In this document: in pieces, positions 1 to 7,199 of the stretch
Numbering within the stretch: position 1 is the first letter of the stretch
Layout of the letters: each line of letters begins with the position of its first letter
Source of the DNA: Ruminococcus sp.
Lineage (GTDB): Bacteria > Bacillota > Clostridia > Oscillospirales > Acutalibacteraceae
Assembly (NCBI GenBank): GCA_017404145.1
Contig: JAFRCW010000033.1
Span: 1 to 38,149, forward strand
DNA length: 38,149 nucleotides
Reading direction: 5' to 3'
Translations under genes and position numbers: made by a program
Notes under the pieces: generated by a model
Database searches by the model: none
What the model saw: only the letters and a program-made list of their open reading frames with translations
Told to the model about the DNA's origin: nothing

Positions 1-56
1 CTCTGCACCCTGCCCCCTGCACCCAGCGCTCTGCACTCTGCACTCTGCACGCTGCG
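1..56. repeat. Tandem heptamer array, consensus CTCTGCA (8 units)
   Basis: The first 56 bases divide exactly into eight 7-bp units: CTCTGCA, CCCTGCC, CCCTGCA, CCCAGCG, then three CTCTGCA and CGCTGCG. The array runs to just before the ribosome binding site of the first gene. It may start upstream of the window edge. A shorter array with a related unit lies at 15144-15160. Confidence 0.8.
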
Positions 57-73
57 CTCAAAAGGAGATACCG

Positions 74-784
74 ATGAACCACCGGTTTTCAGGATTAATA
101 TACTACGACTGGACCTATTTTCTGATTATGATACCGTGCCTGATCCTTTCTATTGTCTGTTCGGCAACGGTCAAGTCCAGGTTTTCCAAATACTCGAAAA
201 TTGAGAACTCCCGCCATATGACCGGCGCACAGGCGGCGTATCAGCTCTTGTCCGCTCACGGGATCACGGGAGTCAGGATTGAACACGTAGCGGGAAACCT
301 CACCGATCATTTCGATCCCCGCACCAACACCATCCGTTTGTCCGATTCCGTCTACGGAAGCACTTCCGTAGCGGCGGTCGGCGTCGCCTGTCACGAGGCG
401 GGACACGCCGTACAGCATGCCGAGGGATATCTTCCGAACAAGCTCCGTTCCGTGATCCTGCCGGTTGCCAATATCGGTTCGCGTCTGAGCTGGATTTTTG
501 TCATCGTCGGAATGATGCTTCCGGTACAGTTCAACTTTGTCATTACCATCGGCATTATTCTGTTTTCCGCCGCGGTGCTGTTTACGCTGATTACCCTGCC
601 GGTAGAATTTAACGCCTCTTCCAGAGCGCTGAAAACTATCAAAGAGACAAGAATGTTAAATGATAGCGAATATGCGGGAGCAAAGTCTACGCTCTCCGCC
701 GCCGCGATGACTTACGTCGCGTCCGCCGCTACCGCCACCTTACAGCTTTTAAGACTGATCCTGATCGCCAACAGAAGAAGATAA
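74..784 (+). CDS. Membrane zinc metallopeptidase, YugP-like family
   Basis: Predicted membrane-bound zinc protease of 236 aa. Residues 15-33 form an N-terminal membrane segment, and two further hydrophobic segments lie at about 125-150 and 153-177. The zinc-binding HExxH motif is H107-E-A-G-H111, and E178 in the following PVEFNAS motif is a plausible third ligand, as in the YugP/PF04298 family. An AAAGGAG site at 60-66 supports the ATG at 74. The next gene, rsmB, begins 11 bp after the stop, so the two are probably cotranscribed; in other clostridia I recall a protease of this kind near def-fmt-rsmB. The substrate is unknown. Family assignment is good, function is inferred. Confidence 0.88.
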   Translation: MNHRFSGLIYYDWTYFLIMIPCLILSIVCSATVKSRFSKYSKIENSRHMTGAQAAYQLLSAHGITGVRIEHVAGNLTDHFDPRTNTIRLSDSVYGSTSVAAVGVACHEAGHAVQHAEGYLPNKLRSVILPVANIGSRLSWIFVIVGMMLPVQFNFVITIGIILFSAAVLFTLITLPVEFNASSRALKTIKETRMLNDSEYAGAKSTLSAAAMTYVASAATATLQLLRLILIANRRR

Positions 785-795
785 AGGATAATCCT

Positions 796-2133
796 ATGCC
801 TAACGTGAGAAAAATCGCCTATACCGTGCTGTACCGCGTCCTTTTTGAGGGGGCGTATTCGGCGCTTGCCTTAAACGCCGCGGTAAAGGAGCATTCTCTT
901 GACAAAAGAGACGCGTCGTTTCTCTCGGCGCTGGTGTACGGCGTGCTGGAAAGACTTTTTACGTTAGATGAGATCATCCGCCAATATTCTTCGATCCGTC
1001 TCAAAAAGATCGAGGATAAGACCCTGCTGGTGCTCAGACTCGGCGTCTATCAGTTGATCTATATGGATAAGATCCCCGATGCCGCTGCGGTAGATGAGTC
1101 TGTCAAGCTGATCAAAAAGCTCGGACTCTACAAATCCTCCGGCTTTGTCAATGCGGTACTGCGCGCGATCATCCGCAATCATAAGCAGTATACTTTGCCC
1201 GATGAAAACGATACGGTAAAATATCTGTCTGTTACATATTCCTGCCCCGAAGAGCTTGTCACTCTGTTTTTAGACAGCTACGGTCAGGAGAATACTCTCC
1301 GGATTTTGGAAGATTTATCCGGCAGACCGCCGGTCACCGTTCGCGTCAATACGCTGAAAACCACCAAGGAACAGCTCAAAGCCTCTTTGGAGGCAAAGGG
1401 GATCACAGCAGAGGATATTTCTTTTTTAGAAAATTCACTGCATCTTTCTCATACCGGTTCACTGGAGAATCTTAAAGAATTCCAAGACGGTCTGTTCTAT
1501 GTGCAGGACGCCGCCTCCCAGCTTGCCTGCGAGATCCTCGACGCCAAGGAGGGGGAGACCCTCTGCGACGTATGTTCCGCGCCCGGCGGCAAGAGCTTTT
1601 ACAGCGCGATTAAAATGAATAACAGGGGAAAGATATTTTCCTATGATATATACCCCCATAAGACAGAGCTGATCCGCAAAACCGCCGAGCGGCTCGGCAT
1701 TGATATCATCACTGCGTCCGTGCGCGACGCGGCGAAGAATGATGACCCTTTGCCTGCCTCTGACAGAGTTTTGTGCGATGTGCCCTGCTCCGGGCTGGGA
1801 ATTTTACGCAGAAAACCCGAAATTCGTTACAAAAAAGACACAAATATTGACTTTTTGCCGTCCTTGCAATACAGTATATTGTGTATGAGTGTGAATTCAC
1901 TCCCAACAGATGGTGAGATCGTATATTCCACCTGTACCTTAAACCCGAAAGAAAACCGCGAGGTCGTCGAGAAATTTCTCTCTGAGCACAAGAATTTTGC
2001 TCCTGTTTCGATTGAACTGCCGGAGGGTTTCTCCCGCATGATTGACGAGCCCTCCCATATGCTGACGATCCTTCCCGGCTTTTACAATACCGACGGCTTC
2101 TTTATCGCCAAGCTCAGAAAGGTACGCGTATGA
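796..2133 (+). CDS. rsmB: 16S rRNA (cytosine-967-C5)-methyltransferase RsmB
   Basis: SAM-dependent methyltransferase that makes m5C967 in 16S rRNA before 30S assembly. The 445-aa protein has the expected order: an all-helical NusB-like RNA-binding domain (about 1-130), then a Rossmann methyltransferase domain. Visible motifs are the SAM-binding CSAPGGKS stretch, motif IV D328-VPCSG with C331, and motif VI VYSTCTLNP with the catalytic C380. The stop codon overlaps the rlmN start in an ATGA arrangement (2130-2133), which indicates translational coupling. Gene order with rlmN, prpC, prkC and rsgA matches the Bacillus yloM-yloN-prpC-prkC-cpgA cluster. Confidence 0.96.
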   Translation: MPNVRKIAYTVLYRVLFEGAYSALALNAAVKEHSLDKRDASFLSALVYGVLERLFTLDEIIRQYSSIRLKKIEDKTLLVLRLGVYQLIYMDKIPDAAAVDESVKLIKKLGLYKSSGFVNAVLRAIIRNHKQYTLPDENDTVKYLSVTYSCPEELVTLFLDSYGQENTLRILEDLSGRPPVTVRVNTLKTTKEQLKASLEAKGITAEDISFLENSLHLSHTGSLENLKEFQDGLFYVQDAASQLACEILDAKEGETLCDVCSAPGGKSFYSAIKMNNRGKIFSYDIYPHKTELIRKTAERLGIDIITASVRDAAKNDDPLPASDRVLCDVPCSGLGILRRKPEIRYKKDTNIDFLPSLQYSILCMSVNSLPTDGEIVYSTCTLNPKENREVVEKFLSEHKNFAPVSIELPEGFSRMIDEPSHMLTILPGFYNTDGFFIAKLRKVRV

Positions 2134-3161
2134 CAGATATCAAATCGATGAACCTTTCCGAGCTGACAGCGTATCTGACCGACAGCGGCTTTGAAAAGTT
2201 CCGGGCAAAACAGGTTCTTGATTGGCTCAAAAACGGCGTATCCTCTTTTGAAGAGATGACCAATCTTCCGAAGAAGCTGACCGTGTTTTTAGAGGATAAC
2301 GCCTATATCGCGTCAGCTTCTGTCGAAAGAAAGCAGATCTCGCGGATCGACGGCACGGTAAAATATCTTTTTAAGTTATATGACGGCGAGTATGTCGAGT
2401 CCGTACTGATGAACTATCATCACGGTTATTCGATCTGTATTTCAACGCAAGTTGGATGCAAGATGGGCTGTACCTTCTGCGCGACCGGCAAGTCCGGATT
2501 TTCCCGCTCTCTCACAGCGTCCGAAATGATCGCTCAGATCGAAGCGGCGCAGAAAGATAACAACATTCGTATCTCCAATGTCGTTTTGATGGGGATGGGG
2601 GAGCCCTTTGATAACTATGAGAATGTGATCCGCTTTTTGCGGCTTGTATCGTCAGAGGATTCTCTGAATATCGGTATGCGGCATATCACGATTTCCACTT
2701 GCGGCATTGTGCCGAGAATATACGACTTTGCCGATCTGAAACTGCAGTGCGGCTTGTCGATTTCTCTTCATTCTCCTTATAACGAGAAGCGATCCGAGAC
2801 CATGCCGATCAACCGCAGATATCCGATTGCGGATCTGATCAAAGCATGCCGTTATTATCTTGATAAAACCAACCGCAGGATTTCCTTTGAATATGCGCTG
2901 ATCGCGGGCGTTAATGATTCCGACAAAGACGCCGAGGCGCTCTCTTCTTTACTCAAAGGAATGTTATGCCACATCAATCTGATCCCCGTGAATAACGTTA
3001 CGGGAGCAGGCTACACCAAAAGCACATTCAAAAGACAGCAGTCTTTTATGAATATTCTGTCCTCGAGAGGGCTCAACGCCACCGTCAGACGGACGCTCGG
3101 CGCTGACATCGACGCCTCCTGCGGACAGCTAAAAAGAAATTATCAGAAAGGGGATGTATGA
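2130..3161 (+). CDS. rlmN: Dual-specificity 23S rRNA/tRNA adenine-C2 methyltransferase RlmN
   Basis: Radical-SAM enzyme that methylates C2 of A2503 in 23S rRNA and A37 of some tRNAs. The 343-aa length is normal. The 4Fe-4S CxxxCxxC motif is C110-KMG-C114-TF-C117, followed by ATGKSGFSR. The C-terminal cysteine needed for the methyl-cysteine mechanism is C331 in ADIDASCGQL. It begins inside the rsmB stop (ATGA) and its own end overlaps prpC by 8 bp. I see nothing pointing to a Cfr-type (C8, resistance) enzyme; the position in the housekeeping cluster also favours RlmN. Confidence 0.96.
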   Translation: MTDIKSMNLSELTAYLTDSGFEKFRAKQVLDWLKNGVSSFEEMTNLPKKLTVFLEDNAYIASASVERKQISRIDGTVKYLFKLYDGEYVESVLMNYHHGYSICISTQVGCKMGCTFCATGKSGFSRSLTASEMIAQIEAAQKDNNIRISNVVLMGMGEPFDNYENVIRFLRLVSSEDSLNIGMRHITISTCGIVPRIYDFADLKLQCGLSISLHSPYNEKRSETMPINRRYPIADLIKACRYYLDKTNRRISFEYALIAGVNDSDKDAEALSSLLKGMLCHINLIPVNNVTGAGYTKSTFKRQQSFMNILSSRGLNATVRRTLGADIDASCGQLKRNYQKGDV

Positions 3162-3888
3162 CTTGGAGGTTTTCTCTAAAACCGATATTGGTTTAAGCAG
3201 ACGCGAGAATCAGGATTCTTCTGCGTTTTCTGTCATATCCTCGGGATGTGTTTGGGCGGTTATCTGCGACGGTATGGGCGGCGCGGCAGGCGGCAAGACC
3301 GCTTCTTCGATCGCTGTAGAACACATCACAGAATTCATCAACCGCGAATATCACGAGAGGATGAACGATTCGGATCTGTCCTCTATGCTGATTCAGGCTG
3401 TTGAATCTGCTAACGCTCTGGTGTATCAGCGCGCTTTGTCCGATCCCGAGTTAGCGGGAATGGGCACCACCTGTGATCTGGCGTTTGTGAAGGGTTCTTC
3501 CGTATATGTCGTTCATGTAGGCGACTCGAGAACCTATTCCATCCGCGGCGGGAAGATCCTGCAGCTGACGGAGGATCACTCTGTCGTAGCGGAAATGGTA
3601 CGGCGCGGAGAGCTGACCGAAGAACAGGCGCAGCGGCATCCGAACAAGAACTTCATCACCCGCGCGCTGGGCGTATCCCCGACAGTACATATTGATTATA
3701 TCGAGGCGGATTTCTCTTACGGAGATGTGATCCTGCTTTGTTCCGACGGATTGTCCAATTTCGTTTCTCAGGCGGAGATGGTCAAGACCGTCCACGAGAA
3801 CCGCGGCGTGATGCTGATCGACACGCTGGTAGGAATCGCGAAGTCGCGCGGCGGTTCGGATAATATCACAGTAACGGTAATATACTGA
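3154..3888 (+). CDS. prpC: PP2C-family Ser/Thr protein phosphatase (PrpC/Stp)
   Basis: Mn/Mg-dependent phosphatase of the PPM family, 244 aa, the size of bacterial PrpC/Stp. The metal-binding residues are in place: RRENQD (D21), D39-GMGG, SDG (D198) and GGSDN (D236). The VHVGDSRTY motif is also present. There is no signal peptide or membrane segment, so it should be cytoplasmic. It overlaps the end of rlmN by 8 bp and stops 11 bp before prkC, its expected partner: the phosphatase reverses phosphorylation by PrkC. Start ATG 3154 is supported by AAGGGG inside the rlmN end. Confidence 0.95.
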   Translation: MYDLEVFSKTDIGLSRRENQDSSAFSVISSGCVWAVICDGMGGAAGGKTASSIAVEHITEFINREYHERMNDSDLSSMLIQAVESANALVYQRALSDPELAGMGTTCDLAFVKGSSVYVVHVGDSRTYSIRGGKILQLTEDHSVVAEMVRRGELTEEQAQRHPNKNFITRALGVSPTVHIDYIEADFSYGDVILLCSDGLSNFVSQAEMVKTVHENRGVMLIDTLVGIAKSRGGSDNITVTVIY

Positions 3889-3899
3889 GGTGAAGGTTT

Positions 3900-5909
3900 A
3901 TGGATAAATATACGGGAAAAAAGCTTGACGGCAGATATGAGATACGCGAGCTGATCGGCGTCGGCGGTATGGCGAATGTTTATCGCTGTTATGATACCAT
4001 CGATGCGCGCGAGGTCGCGATCAAGATATTAAAGGATGAGTTTCTTGATAACGAGGACTTTATCCGCCGCTTCAAGAACGAGTCAAAGGCGATCGCTGTT
4101 TTAAATCATCCGAACATCGTCCGTGTCTATGACGTCAGCTTCGGCGATATGATTCAGTACATCGTTATGGAATATATCGACGGCATTACCTTGAAAGAAT
4201 ACATCGATATGCAGGGTGTGCTCGACTGGAAAGAGACCGTCCATCTTACCACACAGGTGCTGAAAGCTTTGCAGCATGCGCATGAGAACGGTATCGTCCA
4301 CCGCGATATCAAGCCCCATAATATTATGCTGCTGCAGGACGGCAGTATCAAGGTCACCGATTTCGGTATCGCGCGTTTTTCTTCTAATGCGACCGGCACG
4401 ATGACCGAACAGGCGATCGGCTCCGTTCATTATATCGCGCCCGAACAGGCGAGAGGCGACAAGACCGACGGCAAGACCGACATTTATTCTGTCGGCGTGA
4501 TGATGTATGAGATGCTCACCGGTCAGGTACCCTTTGACGCGGATTCCGCTGTTTCTGTCGCGCTGATGCAGCTGCAGACGACGCCCAAGCGTCCCAGAGA
4601 GATCAATCCTTCCATCCCCGAGGGCTTAGAAGAGATCACGATCAAAGCGATGCAAAAGAACCCGGAGGCGAGGTATCACTCCGCTGTGGAAATGCTTTCC
4701 GATATCGAGCGTTTCCGTCTGAATCCGAGCATTCGTTTTGAATATCGCTATTTTGATGAAAAGCCCAAGTACTCCGACGCTGTCAGAAAGCGTAAAGGCG
4801 AGCCGGAGGATAATCCCGACGACGATTATGAAGAGCCGTATTATGACGACGACGCTCCGGTCAAGTCTCCCGCGCTGTCCGCGATCAAGGGCATCATCAT
4901 CGCGGCGATCCTTGCTATGCTGATTTTCGGCGGCGCGGCGCTGTATAAGGGCTATCTCGCGGCGCAGCCCAAAGAAGTGGACGTTCCGAACTTTGTCGGT
5001 ATGTCCGTTTCCGAGGCGAACTCTAAAAATACCAACAACTTTGTCTTTACCTATGAGAACCGCTATTCCGACGAGTTCCCGGTGGATACGATCATGTACC
5101 AGACTCCCGAGGCGGGATCCAAGAAAGTACGCGAAGGCGCGACGATTTCCTTTGTTGTCAATTCCTCCGATTCTGAGGTAACGGTGCCGTATATCAATAC
5201 CGCAATCGGTACCGAGGATATCGTGAAGAAGATCGAAGCGGCGAATCTTGTTCCCCTGATTCTTTATGTGGAATCACAGGAAACCGCGATGAAGGTCGAT
5301 TCCGTATTCCCGCCTGTCGGCTCCAACATCAAGATCGGCTCTCCGGTATATGTTTTTGTTTCCAAGGGCATTACCAAGGAGAAGAAAGAGGTTCCCGATA
5401 TCAAGGGACTTTCCGCGTCCGACGCGGCACAGAAGATGATCGACGCGGGCTTTGAGAACTATACGATCGAATACGACGACCGTGTCAAGGGTGATAAGGA
5501 TGAGGTCGTTCGCCAAAATCCTCTCCCGGGCAGCAAGGTGGAAACCGACCGAGAGATGATCATCACCTGTTCCAAGGGTGAGAATAAAGAGAAAACCGCT
5601 ACGATCTTTGTTGACCTTCCTACCAACGTAACCGACGAGGTCAAGGTGACGGTTCTGGTAGACGGAGCGGTTGACGAAGAATACTCCAAAACAGTGATTC
5701 CCGCGTACGGCTCCACCTACAATGTTAAAGTAAAGATCAAGGATAACGCCGAGGTCGTCGTGCTGTTGGATGACGAGAAATACAGAGAGTATTCCATCAA
5801 CTACGAGAGCGGCGTTGTGACGACCGAGAACGCATACAACTATGAATCAAAGCAGGAGGAGACCACCGCTCCCGTACAGGAAGAAACATCGGCGTATGAA
5901 GAAGAGTAA
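3900..5909 (+). CDS. prkC: PASTA-domain Ser/Thr protein kinase PrkC/Stk1
   Basis: Transmembrane kinase that senses cell-wall fragments. The 669-aa protein has an N-terminal kinase domain (about 12-275) with glycine loop G20-VGG, lysine K42, catalytic H134-R-D136, D154-F-G and an APE-like motif, so it should be active. An acidic juxtamembrane stretch precedes one membrane helix (about 328-351). Three PASTA repeats follow outside the cell (about 358-424, 425-493, 494-562). A further domain of about 100 residues (563-669), rich in beta-type sequence with a Glu/Thr-rich tail, comes after the last PASTA. It sits directly between its phosphatase prpC and rsgA; the rsgA start lies within its last codons. 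Confidence 0.96.
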   Translation: MDKYTGKKLDGRYEIRELIGVGGMANVYRCYDTIDAREVAIKILKDEFLDNEDFIRRFKNESKAIAVLNHPNIVRVYDVSFGDMIQYIVMEYIDGITLKEYIDMQGVLDWKETVHLTTQVLKALQHAHENGIVHRDIKPHNIMLLQDGSIKVTDFGIARFSSNATGTMTEQAIGSVHYIAPEQARGDKTDGKTDIYSVGVMMYEMLTGQVPFDADSAVSVALMQLQTTPKRPREINPSIPEGLEEITIKAMQKNPEARYHSAVEMLSDIERFRLNPSIRFEYRYFDEKPKYSDAVRKRKGEPEDNPDDDYEEPYYDDDAPVKSPALSAIKGIIIAAILAMLIFGGAALYKGYLAAQPKEVDVPNFVGMSVSEANSKNTNNFVFTYENRYSDEFPVDTIMYQTPEAGSKKVREGATISFVVNSSDSEVTVPYINTAIGTEDIVKKIEAANLVPLILYVESQETAMKVDSVFPPVGSNIKIGSPVYVFVSKGITKEKKEVPDIKGLSASDAAQKMIDAGFENYTIEYDDRVKGDKDEVVRQNPLPGSKVETDREMIITCSKGENKEKTATIFVDLPTNVTDEVKVTVLVDGAVDEEYSKTVIPAYGSTYNVKVKIKDNAEVVVLLDDEKYREYSINYESGVVTTENAYNYESKQEETTAPVQEETSAYEEE

Positions 5910-6792
5910 CACAGTCAACGGAATTATTACCAAAATATCAGGCGGCTTCTATTATGCGGAAGCCGCCGATACTACATATGAGTGCAAGGCGAGAGGCGTA
6001 TTCCGTAAATTGGGTATCACGCCGCAGGTCGGCGATTTTGTGACCCTTACCGTTTTCGAGGAAGGCTACTGTTCTGTCGATTCCGTAAAAGAACGCAAGA
6101 ATTCTCTGGTGCGTCCTGCGCTCGCCAATCTTGACAGGCTGTTTATCGTCAGTTCCGTCAAAGAACCCGACTGTAATCTGTATCTGATCGATAAGATGAC
6201 CGCTGCGGCGTTTTCCAAGGAAATAGAACCGATCATCATTTTCTCCAAGTCCGATCTTGCGGATACCTCCGCGCTGGTGGAGATTTACCGCAAGGTGAAT
6301 ATCAAGGCGTTTGATTTTTCTATCAAAGATATGCAGGGTCTTGATGAGATCAAAGCGCTGTTAAAAGACAAGACCTCCGCTTTTTGCGGAAACTCCGGCG
6401 TGGGAAAGTCGACCCTGCTCAATGCGCTGTTTCCTGAGCTGTGTCTGGAGACCGGCGAGATCTCCGACAAGCTCGGCAGAGGACGGCACACTACCCGCAC
6501 GGTGGAATTGTTCAAGAAGTACGGCGGTTATGTCGCCGATACGCCCGGGTTCTCCACACTGGATATCGAACGCTTTGAGCTGATCCGCAAGGATGAGCTG
6601 AAGTTTGCGTTCCCCGAGTTTGATCCGTATTTCGGCAAATGCCGTTTTAACTCCTGCAACCATCTCTGTGAGAAAGGCTGCGCGGTTCTGCAGGCGGTAG
6701 AAGAGGGGATCATTCCCGCATCCCGTCACCAAAGCTATCTGAAAATGTACGACGAGGTCAAGGACATCAAGGAGTGGCAGTTGAAGATTTAG
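5896..6792 (+). CDS. rsgA: Ribosome small-subunit-dependent GTPase RsgA
   Basis: Circularly permuted GTPase (YjeQ/CpgA) for late 30S maturation; CpgA is a PrkC substrate in Bacillus. The order is OB-fold, G4-like SKSD, then the P-loop GNSGVGKST (165-173), a switch region GRGRHTT, G3 DTPGFS, and a C-terminal zinc finger C249-x4-C254-x-H256-x5-C262. I chose ATG 5896 (298 aa) over an in-frame ATG at 5842: the extra 18 residues are Arg/Pro-rich read-through of prkC in another frame and the shorter form matches the family. An AGGAAG lies at 5878-5883. The gene overlaps prkC by 14 bp. Confidence 0.94.
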   Translation: MKKSNTVNGIITKISGGFYYAEAADTTYECKARGVFRKLGITPQVGDFVTLTVFEEGYCSVDSVKERKNSLVRPALANLDRLFIVSSVKEPDCNLYLIDKMTAAAFSKEIEPIIIFSKSDLADTSALVEIYRKVNIKAFDFSIKDMQGLDEIKALLKDKTSAFCGNSGVGKSTLLNALFPELCLETGEISDKLGRGRHTTRTVELFKKYGGYVADTPGFSTLDIERFELIRKDELKFAFPEFDPYFGKCRFNSCNHLCEKGCAVLQAVEEGIIPASRHQSYLKMYDEVKDIKEWQLKI

Positions 6793-6817
6793 GAATTTGG
6801 AAGGAATCAGGAATTAT
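6790..6817. repeat. Tandem heptamer array, TAGGAAT-type (4 units)
   Basis: Four degenerate 7-bp units (TAGGAAT, TTGGAAG, GAATCAG, GAATTAT) begin at the rsgA stop codon itself. The unit resembles the one at 19846-19880. Confidence 0.55.
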
Positions 6818-6837
6818 ATGATATCCGAAAATTTTTC

Positions 6838-6866
6838 TTGCATTATTCATCATCATGTGTTATGAT
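6838..6866 (+). promoter_or_regulatory. Sigma-A-type promoter for tRNA-Ala
   Basis: TTGCAT at 6838-6843 and TATGAT at 6861-6866 are separated by 17 bp. They place the transcription start about 5 bases before the mature tRNA 5' end. Confidence 0.72.
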
Positions 6867-6877
6867 AATACTGCTTC

Positions 6878-6952
<75 letters not shown>

Positions 6953-6953
<1 letters not shown>

Positions 6954-6998
6954 AAGTAAAAATCCTGTCACAACGTGGCAGGATTTTTACTTTGTATT
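6953..6998 (+). terminator. Intrinsic terminator after tRNA-Ala
   Basis: A perfect 15-bp inverted repeat: AAAGTAAAAATCCTG at 6953-6967 pairs with 6979-6993, with an 11-nt loop, followed by TTTGTATTTTTC. The arm starts at the last base of the tRNA CCA. Confidence 0.85.
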
Positions 6999-7088
6999 TT
7001 TCATTTTTCATTTTTCAGTCTTCAGTTTTCAGTACTGTAACAGGATTTTTAAACGAATACTGAAGATTGAAAACTGAATAACCGAATA
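6997..7088. repeat. Inverted pair of heptamer arrays forming a long hairpin
   Basis: The left half is five units of TTTTTCA type (6997-7031). The right half is units of TGAAGAT type (7061-7088). They are mutually complementary: 7014-7036 matches the reverse complement of 7056-7078 at 19 of 23 positions, with a 19-nt spacer. The spacer has a second copy of CAGGATTTTT (7041-7050), the 3' arm of the tRNA terminator. Confidence 0.7.
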
Positions 7089-7132
7089 ATGTTTTTCGCT
7101 GAAATTCCGTAAAAATGAAAAAAACTCTCGAT

Positions 7133-7161
7133 TTGTTCAAAAATATATGATATGATATATA
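7133..7161 (+). promoter_or_regulatory. Candidate promoter for the STAS/kinase/ATPase gene
   Basis: TTGTTC at 7133-7138, 17 bp spacer, TATATA at 7156-7161, in an AT-rich stretch. A good AAAGGAG ribosome binding site follows at 7184-7190. Confidence 0.5.
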
Positions 7162-7199
7162 AGACGATTTGATATGAACGATCAAAGGAGCGTATTCAG

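Noticed and set aside
2130..3161. Cfr-type resistance methyltransferase
   Set aside because: Gene order, length and motifs fit housekeeping RlmN.
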